A stretch of DNA of 57,264 nucleotides from H2-BAC3 sp045863035. Its GTDB lineage: Bacteria; Bacteroidota; Ignavibacteria; Ignavibacteriales; Ignavibacteriaceae. Of this stretch, positions 9,282-17,590 are shown in pieces. The position numbers were made by a program, and so were the translations under genes. The DNA lies in contig BTUV01000013.1 in the NCBI GenBank assembly GCA_045863035.1, positions 1 to 57,264 on the forward strand, read 5' to 3'. Under the pieces are notes generated by a model. That model saw only the letters and a program-made list of their open reading frames with translations, was not told the origin of the DNA and ran no database searches. Within the stretch, counting starts at the first letter, position 1; the number at the start of each line of letters is the position of its first letter.

Positions 9282-10013
9282 ATGGCTTCAAATCCCATGC
9301 TCAACAGGGCATTCAGAGAGGAAGCAGTCGCCGGTCAGGGACTGATGACTTTGAACGGATTTTTAAATAAAGCATTCTTTCTCCTTTTACTGGTAGTTTT
9401 TCCGGCTGGTCTGGTTTGGAATCAGTTTTACCTTACCGGAAATCTTAGTTCAATTTCGGGATGGGTTTTTGGCGGAGCAATAGCCGGACTCATTCTGGCG
9501 ATTCTTACTGCTTTCTTTAAAAGAATTGCCATCATTACGGCGCCTTTATATGCAATCGCGCAGGGGCTTTTTCTCGGAGGCATCTCAGCATTTTTTGAAC
9601 TGATGTATCCCGGTATAGTTCTTCAGGCGGTAATGCTGACAGGCGCTATTTTTCTTATGATGCTTTTTCTTTATCGAACCGGAATTATTAAACCGACTGC
9701 AAAATTTATGATGGGTGTGGCCGCGGCTACAGGCGCTGTTGGTCTGGTGTATCTTGCCTCTTTTATTCTCGGTTTTTTCAGTATCAGCATACCATTTATT
9801 CACAGCAACGGATGGGTTGGCATTGGTTTCAGCGCGGTGGTTATTGTTATTGCTGCATTAAATCTGATAATTGATTTTGCATTGGTCGAAGAAGGTGTAA
9901 AAAACGGCGCGCCTAAATATATAGAGTGGTATGCAGCTTTCGCGCTGCTGGTAACGTTAGTGTGGCTTTATTTTGAGATATTACGTCTCCTTAGTAAACT
10001 GCGCAGCCGTTAA
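9282..10013 (+). CDS. Bax inhibitor-1 / YccA family integral membrane protein
   Basis: 243 residues with seven hydrophobic segments (about 30-48, 56-75, 78-100, 106-122, 130-155, 165-190 and 207-228). The N-terminal block NPMLNRAFREE and the closing segment with an acidic residue (LIIDFALVEEGV) match bacterial Bax-inhibitor-1/TMBIM relatives of the YbhL/YccA type. Some bacterial members are pH-sensitive calcium leak channels and others interact with the FtsH protease. Which role applies here cannot be told. AGAGG lies 8 bases upstream of the ATG. The HAD phosphatase gene follows after 21 bases and may share the transcript. Confidence 0.85.
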   Translation: MASNPMLNRAFREEAVAGQGLMTLNGFLNKAFFLLLLVVFPAGLVWNQFYLTGNLSSISGWVFGGAIAGLILAILTAFFKRIAIITAPLYAIAQGLFLGGISAFFELMYPGIVLQAVMLTGAIFLMMLFLYRTGIIKPTAKFMMGVAAATGAVGLVYLASFILGFFSISIPFIHSNGWVGIGFSAVVIVIAALNLIIDFALVEEGVKNGAPKYIEWYAAFALLVTLVWLYFEILRLLSKLRSR

Positions 10014-10034
10014 ACAGACAGGGAAGGGTTTTTA

Positions 10035-10643
10035 TTGTCCTATTCAGTAGTATTTACAGGAAGCATAGAACCGGAAAAGCGAATCCGTACTCTTGATGAC
10101 ATACGTGCCTATTACCGCGAGGGGGAGTATATATCGGCGGTTGCTTTGCTTCTTGCGGGGCTTAAGGAAAAGCTAATACAAAATACCCGCGGTGAAAACG
10201 ATGTTATTCTGATGGATGTTGACGAAACCGCGCTGAATAGTTTTGAATTTATTTCAGGTACTGATTTTGATTTTTACCCCCATCTTTGGGAAGAATGGAT
10301 GCTGGGAGGAAAAATACCGACGAATGAGCCGGTTCTTCAATTTTACCAGGAGATGATAACCGCAGGGTTCAGTTTCATTTTTCTGACCGGGCGGATGCAC
10401 AATTTTCGCCATGCAACAGAAAATAATCTTAAAGCCGCCGGTTACCACACGTTTAATCGCCTGATTACCCGAAGGGAGGAAGAAGATGGTCTTGAGCCGG
10501 CAGTTTATAAAACAAAGGTCAGGCAGTCGCTCACCGATGAGGGTTACCGGATACTGGCTAATATCGGAGATCAAGAGAGCGATATTCAAGGAGGTTTGGC
10601 GCTTTTCCCCCTTCAGCTTCCTAACTTTCTTTATCAGATATAG
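10035..10643 (+). CDS. HAD-superfamily (subfamily IIIB) acid phosphatase-like protein
   Basis: 202 residues, TTG start preceded by GGGAAGGG. HAD motif I is D61-V-D63-E-T-A-L-N, with D61 the likely nucleophile; motif II is LTGR at 117-120; motif IV is IGDQESD at 177-183. This matches the plant/bacterial class B acid phosphatase family (HAD IIIB), which dephosphorylates small phosphomonoesters. Unlike the outer-membrane lipoprotein members of that family, it has no signal peptide or lipobox, so a cytoplasmic location is inferred. The substrate is unknown. Confidence 0.8.
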   Translation: MSYSVVFTGSIEPEKRIRTLDDIRAYYREGEYISAVALLLAGLKEKLIQNTRGENDVILMDVDETALNSFEFISGTDFDFYPHLWEEWMLGGKIPTNEPVLQFYQEMITAGFSFIFLTGRMHNFRHATENNLKAAGYHTFNRLITRREEEDGLEPAVYKTKVRQSLTDEGYRILANIGDQESDIQGGLALFPLQLPNFLYQI

Positions 10644-10897
10644 CTCGTATTGAGTTTGAAAAAGAGGAAAAACAGGAATTTTATCAGTTTTTACGAAAAA
10701 ATTGCCTTAAAACCCCGGTTTCATTACATTTCAAATATCTTATATTAGTAACTCTGAAAAAAATGTTTTCTGGTCTCCCGGGGTCCCGGATGGAGCGGGT
10801 GTCAGGCATAAAGATTTGTTAAATTCGAAATCAGATTGTTAAATAAATTGCAAAAATTTCAGTATCCCTATAAATTTTACAGAAAGGCGCTCAAGAA

Positions 10898-11926
10898 ATG
10901 AAGTCCGTCTTATTTCCAAGTGTGATTGAAAATCACGATAATGCATTGCAGAGTGCGATCAATAACCTTGTTGATGGTATAAAGATTCACCAGAACGGCA
11001 GCCAGTATATTGTTGGCAATCTTGCGCTTGAAGAGGGGGTTTCACCTCACAAGATCGTTAATGCAAATCCGCTTGATACAGATTATCAGGTTCTTGCCGG
11101 CTCAGGACTTCTGCTCCTTTCACAGTATAAAAAAGCTCCTGTTACCCTTACTGTTGGTTTTCCGTATGCTACATATAAGGCAAACCAGGACGCTGCAATA
11201 CAGTATTTCAAGGGGAAACATGATATCATGTTTGACACTTTTTCTTTCGGAAAAACCCGCACTAATAAAGTTGCTGTTGAGGTTGACCGTGTCGAAGTTA
11301 TTCCTGAGATTTTAGGATGCAGTCTTGCAATCAGAAATGAAAGAAAAGGTTCACCTGAGTTTTTTGTAGTTTCAATCGGTTATGGTACCTTTGAAGCATG
11401 CCTGACAAACAAGAATGGCATTACCGAAAGAACACTTATCAGCGGACCCGGTATCCGTTATGCGATAAACCAGGCGATGCGCGAACTCAAAAAACAGTAT
11501 TATCTTGATCTCCGCACCGAACATCAGTTTGACAAAAATTTCCAGTTGGGCAAAATTATAATCAACAGAAGACCTCATGATATTTCTGAAATCAGATCAA
11601 AAGCTATCCAGAGCTATTATGATGAAATTATCTCCCCATCACTCAGAAACGTCTGGAAAGATGATGACTTCATGCACACCAATCTTCTTTTCCTGACAGG
11701 TGGCGGTTCATTATATCCGGAGCTTCTTGAGTGTTTTAAGAAAGAGTTTGGCGGAATACTTGAGACCAGTCTGGTTGATGATCCTACAACAAGCGCAAGC
11801 CGCGGCTATGCGATCTGGTCAAACAGAATTAATGATGATAAGTCTGTTGCTGCCGGCATGGATATCGGAAATGCACAGACGGTTGTAACATTCTTCGAGA
11901 ATAAATCAGAAAACGAAGAGTTTTAA
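10898..11926 (+). CDS. Actin-like ATPase of the ParM/Alp type, apparently circularly permuted
   Basis: 342 residues. The protein starts where the phosphate-1 hairpin of ParM/Ta0583-type actins would already have passed: VLFPSVIENHD (4-14), YIVGNLAL (37-44) and LTVGFPYATY (84-93) match the fPSv, yyvGe-A and GLP blocks that normally follow it. Phosphate-2 is VVSIGYGTFEA (157-167) with the usual Asp replaced by S159. The adenosine motif is FLTGGGSLYPEL (265-276), then SASRGYAIWS (299-308). The missing phosphate-1 motif (D322-I-G-N325-A-Q-T) lies at the very C-terminus. An in-frame TAA nine codons upstream of the ATG excludes an N-terminal extension carrying it. A filament-forming role is inferred. 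A terminator-like hairpin separates it from the bactofilin gene that follows. Confidence 0.8.
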   Translation: MKSVLFPSVIENHDNALQSAINNLVDGIKIHQNGSQYIVGNLALEEGVSPHKIVNANPLDTDYQVLAGSGLLLLSQYKKAPVTLTVGFPYATYKANQDAAIQYFKGKHDIMFDTFSFGKTRTNKVAVEVDRVEVIPEILGCSLAIRNERKGSPEFFVVSIGYGTFEACLTNKNGITERTLISGPGIRYAINQAMRELKKQYYLDLRTEHQFDKNFQLGKIIINRRPHDISEIRSKAIQSYYDEIISPSLRNVWKDDDFMHTNLLFLTGGGSLYPELLECFKKEFGGILETSLVDDPTTSASRGYAIWSNRINDDKSVAAGMDIGNAQTVVTFFENKSENEEF

Positions 11927-11935
11927 TTTTTATAT

Positions 11936-11995
11936 AACTCCTCTCCTGTGAAAAACCTGTCCGGGTTTTTCCGCGGGAGAGGAGTTCTGTTTTTG
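11936..11995 (+). terminator. Long imperfect hairpin terminator between the actin-like and bactofilin genes
   Basis: An 11-bp outer stem AACTCCTCTCC (11936-11946) pairs with GGAGAGGAGTT (11976-11986). An inner GAAAAACC / GGTTTTTC stem lies between them, and CTGTTTTT follows. The two genes may be separately transcribed, or read-through may set their ratio. Confidence 0.75.
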
Positions 11996-12020
11996 GGGGA
12001 AGCAGAAACCGGAAGGATGA

Positions 12021-12695
12021 ATGAGTTTATTTAGTATCTTCAAGGACAGCAGTAAAACACCACACTCCGGCAGTATTACTCATATTGCCTCAGGAACTGT
12101 ATTGTCAGGCGACCTGCTGAGTGAGTCCCCCGTGTATTTTTTTGGAACAATTACCGGCAATATCAAATCAGGCGGAGATGTATATATAGGCGAAGAAGCT
12201 GAAGTATTTGGGCATGTTACCTCGCCGAATATCTATATGGCCGGAAAAGTTCTTGGTAATATAACCTGCACAAAAACAGTTTATCTGAAAGGAACCGCGG
12301 CAGTTCTGGGCAATCTGTGTTGCTCGGAGGTTACCATAGAAAAAGGGGCACTTGTGGCAGGTGTGCTTAAAGTTGAATCAGAAAAGCTTCATGCGTTCAG
12401 ACAGAAATCAGTTAATATACTGAGTGAAGGACAAATGCGGGCTTCGAATGAAGTGCTATTAAAGAGCGCGGAAGAGCCCGTGCTAAATGACAAGCCCGAA
12501 GAAGCAGCACCCGAAACTCCTGTAAAAGAGGCCGTTCGTAATTCAGCAGAGACCGAAGCTCAAACGCAGGGGAACGGACAAAAACCGCAACGCGTTATAA
12601 AACTACCACGAATTATAAAAGTACAAAGCACAAAAGAAACACCGCGTCAGACGGGAGACGAAAATTCTTATGATTATCCGAAAAACATCTGGTAA
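12021..12695 (+). CDS. Bactofilin (polymer-forming cytoskeletal protein)
   Basis: 224 residues. Residues about 15-120 form the short-period, Gly/Val-rich right-handed beta-helix repeat of bactofilins (GDLLSESPVYFFGTITGNIK, YIGEEAEVFGHV, YMAGKVLGNITCT, YLKGTAAVLGNLCC). The C-terminal 90 residues are Pro/Ala/Glu/Lys-rich and probably disordered. Bactofilins polymerise without nucleotide and scaffold cell shape, stalks, chromosome-partition or envelope enzymes. It directly follows the actin-like gene, so the two may build one cytoskeletal structure. AAGGA lies just before the ATG. Its stop codon directly abuts that of the convergent RNase-like gene. Confidence 0.9.
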   Translation: MSLFSIFKDSSKTPHSGSITHIASGTVLSGDLLSESPVYFFGTITGNIKSGGDVYIGEEAEVFGHVTSPNIYMAGKVLGNITCTKTVYLKGTAAVLGNLCCSEVTIEKGALVAGVLKVESEKLHAFRQKSVNILSEGQMRASNEVLLKSAEEPVLNDKPEEAAPETPVKEAVRNSAETEAQTQGNGQKPQRVIKLPRIIKVQSTKETPRQTGDENSYDYPKNIW

Positions 12696-14060
12696 TCAGA
12701 GCTCAATAAGTTTACCTGGTTCAGCCGCATGAATTTTTACGTGCGGAATCTTTTTCAAAAGAATACTGCCCATCTCAAGAACCGCTCCTTCATCACCGTG
12801 CACTAAGATTACTCTTTCGGGATTTATCTCAGCCGCGATTTTTACTAATCCTTCTGCTGATGAGTGCGCGCTGAACCGGAATTTCCTGATTGCACATTTC
12901 ACCGGTATGGCTTTACTCTGACCGGGGAAGTATATATGGTCTCCCTTCTTTGCGTTTGCCACTGCGTATCCGGCAGATTCAGGGTCCATATATCCGGCGG
13001 TAAAGATAGCGCAGTCTTTTTGCCGCAGAAAAAGGGGAGCCAGAGTATAAGAGAGAGTTCCTTCATTCAGCATGCCGCTTGATGCCATCACGATACATGG
13101 CTCTTTAAATAAATCTTCTTTCTTTTCGAGTGTGGTAATATTGCGGTAGCCGGTTCCTGTTACCTGAAAATTCGGGTCAACCATATTTACCAAATACCGG
13201 TGACGGTCATAAAGCCGGTTGAGCTTCATGCCAATACCGTTTACGTATATATCAGTAAACGGCACTTTCCGTTTGTGCATTAACTGCCATATAGTGGTAA
13301 GAAGCTCCTGCAGTTTACCAAGCGAAAAGACGGGCATCAGAACAGAGCCCCCTTTATTAAATACTTTGTTAAGCTCAGCCCCCAGCCGCTCCTTTTCTTT
13401 TTGCCACGGTTTATATTCAGCGTCAGGCGTTTGGCCGTAGGTTGATTCCATTATCAGAATATCAGCACGGAGCCCTTTGTAGGAAGCGCCTTTGATAACT
13501 GCCTGATCAAACGGATTGATGTCACCGGTATAACAGATACTTCTTCCGGCACATTCGAGAAAAACCATCGCGGAACCGAGGATGTGACCGGCATCGTGAA
13601 GGGTGAGAGTTATCTCCTCATGGAGCTTATGTTTGTGACCGGCTAATTGCAATGGCTTGTTATAGGGAAGGACGATAATGCTTCCGGTGAGCATGTCAAG
13701 TTCATCGTGTGAGAAGAGTTTTTTTGCTTCAATGGGGTCAAGTTCTTCCCGCATGATATTGAGCGCGTTATGCAGCGTCAGTTCAGCAATATCCCTTGTA
13801 GCCGGGGTAGTAATAACCTGAATATAGGGATGCAGCTTTACCAGAAAAGGGAGTGAATTAAGGTGATCCTGATGAGCATGGGTGATAATGACATAGTCAA
13901 TCGGGTCATTCTCAATTAAGCTGAAGTCGGGCAGGGAGTCGTACCCTTCCTTGCGCGGATGCTGGCCGCAGTCAAGGATGATGCCCGTTCCGAAGAAGTT
14001 TATATAATAGCTGTTTGCCCCTATTTCCATTGCTCCCCCAAGCGCCTTAAATTGTATCAT
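12696..14060 (-). CDS. Beta-CASP metallo-beta-lactamase-fold RNA nuclease (CPSF73-like)
   Basis: 454 residues. Metal-binding motifs: HAHQDH at about residues 60-65, a later His in the HDAGHILGSA segment, and the Asp in TGDINPFD. The beta-CASP insertion carries MESTYG (motif A region), VMASSGMLNEG, FRFSAHSS (motif B His) and VHGDEG (motif C). These are hallmarks of bacterial proteins related to the mRNA-processing nuclease CPSF73, as opposed to small-molecule lactamases. An RNA-processing endo- or exonuclease role is inferred. The gene is convergent with the bactofilin gene with no bases between their stop codons. It is divergent from the next gene across a 73-bp gap. Confidence 0.85.
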   Translation of the reverse strand: MIQFKALGGAMEIGANSYYINFFGTGIILDCGQHPRKEGYDSLPDFSLIENDPIDYVIITHAHQDHLNSLPFLVKLHPYIQVITTPATRDIAELTLHNALNIMREELDPIEAKKLFSHDELDMLTGSIIVLPYNKPLQLAGHKHKLHEEITLTLHDAGHILGSAMVFLECAGRSICYTGDINPFDQAVIKGASYKGLRADILIMESTYGQTPDAEYKPWQKEKERLGAELNKVFNKGGSVLMPVFSLGKLQELLTTIWQLMHKRKVPFTDIYVNGIGMKLNRLYDRHRYLVNMVDPNFQVTGTGYRNITTLEKKEDLFKEPCIVMASSGMLNEGTLSYTLAPLFLRQKDCAIFTAGYMDPESAGYAVANAKKGDHIYFPGQSKAIPVKCAIRKFRFSAHSSAEGLVKIAAEINPERVILVHGDEGAVLEMGSILLKKIPHVKIHAAEPGKLIEL

Positions 14061-14133
14061 TAATCTGTTTTTGTAAAAAAGTTTATCAGTTCGCCGGAAT
14101 TCTTTAGATTGAAGTTATAAAAATAATGAAAGT

Positions 14134-14985
14134 ATGATGAAGATAGGCAAATATGAAATAGTTTCCGTAGAGACAGGAAGATTTTATCTGGACGGAGGGG
14201 CAATGTTTGGCATAATCCCAAAACCATTATGGGAGCGGTCAAATCCTCCGGATGAGAAGAACCGGATTGAAATGGCGGCGAGGGTTTTGCTGCTTCGCTC
14301 TGATTCAAAAGCTATTTTATTAGACACAGGAATGGGGGTGAAGTGGGATGAAAAGCAAAAAGGAATATATAACTACCGGTTTGAAGAACATCTGCTTTTG
14401 CAGAGTTTGAAACAGCTTAGTATAAGCCCGGAGGATATCACCGACGTAATTTTAACTCATCTGCATTTTGACCATGCCGGCGGCGCAACAATTTCTGAAG
14501 GGGGGAAATTAACGCCGGCCTTTCCGAATGCAGTATATCATGTCAGAAAGAAAAACTATGAATGGGGGATGAATGCGTCTGAACGGGACAGAGGGAGCTA
14601 TATAAAAGAGAATTTTGAACCGCTGATGAAAGAGGGAGTTCTTAAACTAATAGAAGGGGGTAATTATCAATTTGACGATGAGATTTATCTTCCTGAATTT
14701 AATGGTCATACATTCGGGCAGCAGCTTCCCCTGATCGCAGACGGTGAAACAGCGCTTTTTTTCTGCGGTGATTTATTCCCCACATCCTCACATCTGGCTC
14801 TGCCCTATATAATGGGGTATGATCTTCAGCCGCTGCAGACACTGGCCGAGAAGAAAGAAATTCTGAAGCGTGCGGTTGAGGAGAACTGGACCCTGGTTTA
14901 CGAACATGACCCTTTTTACGCCTGCTCAAAAGCAGTTTTTTCAGGTAAGGGTTATGTTTGTGATGAATTGCGCGGGGAGCTTTAG
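14134..14985 (+). CDS. MBL-fold metallohydrolase (quorum-lactonase-like)
   Basis: 283 residues. The dinuclear zinc motif THLHFDHAGG, the downstream HTFGQQ His and the Asp in FCGDLFPTSS, together with the N-terminal ILLDTGMG strand, match the family that includes N-acyl homoserine lactonases and other small-molecule hydrolases. A substrate cannot be assigned. The ATG is preceded by GAAAG. The stop codon is directly followed by the GTG start of the Rieske gene, indicating one transcript with Rieske, queG and possibly trxB. Confidence 0.82.
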   Translation: MMKIGKYEIVSVETGRFYLDGGAMFGIIPKPLWERSNPPDEKNRIEMAARVLLLRSDSKAILLDTGMGVKWDEKQKGIYNYRFEEHLLLQSLKQLSISPEDITDVILTHLHFDHAGGATISEGGKLTPAFPNAVYHVRKKNYEWGMNASERDRGSYIKENFEPLMKEGVLKLIEGGNYQFDDEIYLPEFNGHTFGQQLPLIADGETALFFCGDLFPTSSHLALPYIMGYDLQPLQTLAEKKEILKRAVEENWTLVYEHDPFYACSKAVFSGKGYVCDELRGEL

Positions 14986-15318
14986 GTGATTGAAGAAGGA
15001 TATACGAAGCTCTGTATGACGCAGGAACTGCGGGAGGGGAAGGGAAAGCGGATATATATTGAGGAGCACCCGCTGGCGGTTTTTCTGGTAAACGGAAGTG
15101 TATTTGTAACAGATAATATTTGCCCGCATCAGCAATCTAATATCCTGCATGAGGGCTTTCTTGAGCAAGGGCAGGTTATCTGTCCGGCTCATGGATGGTC
15201 ATTCTCACTTGAAACAGGCAATCAGCCGGACGGCAGGAGAGGTATTACTTCCTATCCGGTGATTGTCAGGGAGGGTGTTGTATATATAAAATTCACTCCG
15301 AAAAGGTTTAGCTGGTAG
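14986..15318 (+). CDS. Rieske [2Fe-2S] protein, NirD-like
   Basis: 110 residues, GTG start immediately after the preceding stop codon. The cluster ligands are C-P-H-Q (in NICPHQQSNILH) and C-P-A-H-G-W, the two boxes of a small soluble Rieske ferredoxin of the NirD/assimilatory type. With no membrane anchor it is probably a cytoplasmic electron carrier. The partner is not evident; the neighbouring hydrolase is a candidate by position only. Confidence 0.87.
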   Translation: MIEEGYTKLCMTQELREGKGKRIYIEEHPLAVFLVNGSVFVTDNICPHQQSNILHEGFLEQGQVICPAHGWSFSLETGNQPDGRRGITSYPVIVREGVVYIKFTPKRFSW

Positions 15319-15321
15319 GTT

Positions 15322-16272
15322 ATGCACACCACACGCGAAGAATATATCCGCTCGATTGCTGAGGACTTCGGTTTCGGGCTCTGTGGCTTTGCGCGGGCAG
15401 AAGAACTGCATCAGGAGTCTGAGATGCTACTGGATTGGCTTGAGCACGGGTATCAGGCGGGGATGACTTATATGGAACGGAACCAGGATAAAAGGAAAAA
15501 TCCAGAGCTGATTATTGAAGGGGTCTGTTCCGTTATTTCTCTTGGAATGATATATAATACTCCATACAAGCATAATACTGACGCCGGTCGGGGTAAAATA
15601 TCACGCTATGGCTGGGGAGATGATTACCACGAACTGATGTGGGAACGGCTTGAGAAGATGTGTTTAAAGATTAAAGAAGTTTATCCTGATTTTTCTTACA
15701 AATATTATGTTGACACTGGTCCTGTAATGGATAAGGCGTGGGCGGTAAGAGCCGGGCTTGGTTGGAGAGGTAAACATACCAATATTATTAACCGGGAGAA
15801 AGGAAGCTGGTTTTTTATCGCGAATATCTTTACCAATATCGAACTTAAAGAAGATATAGCTGTTGAAGACTTTTGCGGAAGCTGTACTGCCTGCATAGAT
15901 GCCTGCCCCACAAAAGCTATTGTGCAGCCATGGCAGGTAGATGCCGGTAAGTGTATTTCATATCTGACCATTGAAAATAAAGGGGAGATAAGCCCGCAGT
16001 TTAATGGTCAGTTTGAGGGGTGGATATTTGGCTGTGATATTTGTCAGGATGTTTGTCCGTGGAATAACAAATTTGGGGCAGTTACTGCTGAAGAAAGTTT
16101 TCAGCCAAGAAATGATGAAACAAGTCTTTCCCTTGAATATATTTCAGAGTTAGATAACAAACAATTCCGTGACCGATTTTCAGGGAGTCCTCTGCTCAGA
16201 GCAAAGCTAAAAGGGCTGAAAAGAAACGCTGAATTTCTGGTCGGCAGTGAAGTTAAAGGAGACAACCTCTGA
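15322..16272 (+). CDS. queG: Epoxyqueuosine reductase QueG
   Basis: 316 residues. It performs the last step of tRNA queuosine synthesis, reducing epoxyqueuosine to queuosine with a cobalamin cofactor and two [4Fe-4S] clusters. Visible: the DUF1730-type N-terminal domain with YVDTGPVMDKAWA and GLGWRGKHTN, then ferredoxin motifs CGSCTACIDACP and CDICQDVCPW. The length is at the short end of the family; longer homologues carry C-terminal HEAT repeats that are absent here. It starts 3 bases after the Rieske stop codon. Confidence 0.92.
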   Translation: MHTTREEYIRSIAEDFGFGLCGFARAEELHQESEMLLDWLEHGYQAGMTYMERNQDKRKNPELIIEGVCSVISLGMIYNTPYKHNTDAGRGKISRYGWGDDYHELMWERLEKMCLKIKEVYPDFSYKYYVDTGPVMDKAWAVRAGLGWRGKHTNIINREKGSWFFIANIFTNIELKEDIAVEDFCGSCTACIDACPTKAIVQPWQVDAGKCISYLTIENKGEISPQFNGQFEGWIFGCDICQDVCPWNNKFGAVTAEESFQPRNDETSLSLEYISELDNKQFRDRFSGSPLLRAKLKGLKRNAEFLVGSEVKGDNL

Positions 16273-16333
16273 ATCTTCAGACCGGCACAGGTATCATATC
16301 AACAATTAATTTAATTTTTTATGAAAGAAAGTA

Positions 16334-17287
16334 ATGAGCGAAAATCATCATAAAGTACTAATCATTGGTTCAGGTCCGGCCGGTTTAACCGCGGCACTTT
16401 ACAACGGACGCGCTAATCTTAGTCCGGTAATCTTTGAAGGGCTTCAGCCGGGCGGGCAGCTTACAATTACAACCGAGGTTGAAAACTATCCCGGATTTGA
16501 GCATGGAATTCAGGGGCCGCAGCTTATGGATATTATGAGAGCGCAGGCAGCCCGGTTCGGGGCTAAATCTTTTTATAAAGAAGTTACTAAAGTTGACTTC
16601 AGTAAACATCCGTTCGTGATTGAATCTTATGATGAGGTTCATACCGCAGATGCAGTTATCGTTTCAACCGGTGCTTCAGCCAGACTGCTCGGGCTTGAAA
16701 GCGAGAAAAAATTTATGGGATACGGCGTTTCTGCATGCGCTACCTGTGACGGATTCTTTTTCAAGAATCAAAAGGTACTCATTGTCGGAGGAGGAGATAC
16801 CGCTATGGAAGAAGCCACTTACTTAACCAAACATGCTGCTGAGGTTGTTTTGGTTCATCGCCGTGAGGAATTCAGAGCGTCAAAAGTAATGGTTGACAGA
16901 GTAAAGAAAAATCCGAAAATCAGAATTCTTACAAACAAAATTCCTGTTGAAGTTTTAGGTACGGAGGAAGACAGCCGGAAGGTTATGACAGGTGTAAAGC
17001 TGAAGGACTCTGTAACAGGTGAGTTTTCAGTTGAGGAAGCTAGCGGTCTTTTTGTTGCAATCGGACATCAACCGAACACCTCACTTTTTAAGGGAGTTTT
17101 AGACATGGATGATAATGGCTATCTGAAAGTAAAGCCAGGTTCAACAGCTACCAACATTCCGGGTGTATTTGCAGCCGGCGATGTTGCAGACAGTAAGTAC
17201 CGCCAGGCAGTAACCGCGGCTGGTACCGGCTGTATGGCTGCATTAGATGCTGAACGGTGGCTTGAGGCAAACGGGCTGGGTCACTAA
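16334..17287 (+). CDS. trxB: Thioredoxin reductase
   Basis: 317 residues. FAD-binding GSGPAGLTAA near the N-terminus, redox-active CATC in SACATCDGFFF, NADPH-binding GGGDTAMEEA followed by VHRREEFRAS, and the C-terminal FAD motif AAGDVADSKYRQA. It reduces thioredoxin with NADPH. It follows queG by 61 bases and is closed by a strong terminator. Confidence 0.96.
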   Translation: MSENHHKVLIIGSGPAGLTAALYNGRANLSPVIFEGLQPGGQLTITTEVENYPGFEHGIQGPQLMDIMRAQAARFGAKSFYKEVTKVDFSKHPFVIESYDEVHTADAVIVSTGASARLLGLESEKKFMGYGVSACATCDGFFFKNQKVLIVGGGDTAMEEATYLTKHAAEVVLVHRREEFRASKVMVDRVKKNPKIRILTNKIPVEVLGTEEDSRKVMTGVKLKDSVTGEFSVEEASGLFVAIGHQPNTSLFKGVLDMDDNGYLKVKPGSTATNIPGVFAAGDVADSKYRQAVTAAGTGCMAALDAERWLEANGLGH

Positions 17288-17328
17288 CCTCATCCCGGTT
17301 ATTTATCATTAACCGAAAAATTTCACAT

Positions 17329-17366
17329 AATCCCCCGATGGTTATTCCTCCGGGGGATTTTTTTTA
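17329..17366 (+). terminator. Intrinsic terminator of trxB
   Basis: A 9-bp perfect stem AATCCCCCG (17329-17337) / CGGGGGATT (17351-17359) followed by seven further T residues. Confidence 0.93.
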
Positions 17367-17590
17367 GGTATGAGTAATAGTTCCGATCGGTTTTATTTAA
17401 CAGTTTCCCAGGATTTTTTTAACTGCCGCGCCCGTGTGAAAAAATAACCGGAGCGGAATATATCACTTTGCTGATGGGATTATTTATTTATATTCTGTAA
17501 ATGTCTGTTGCATTTTTCTTTATTCGGTTCATGGCGGTAAATGAAACGTTAAATAATTAAAATAGCAGTAATGATAAAAGAGAGAAAAGA
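17367..17590. other. AT-rich intergenic leader before the pilin-like operon
   Basis: About 220 bases with no convincing ORF, hairpin or RNA. It presumably holds the promoter of the three-gene operon that follows, but no exact TAnnTTTG box was seen. Confidence 0.4.

Noticed and set aside
10644..10897. Possible riboswitch or small RNA in the leader of the actin-like gene
   Set aside because: Only a short GC-rich patch (10776-10808) was seen, with no recognisable aptamer pattern or terminator-antiterminator pair.
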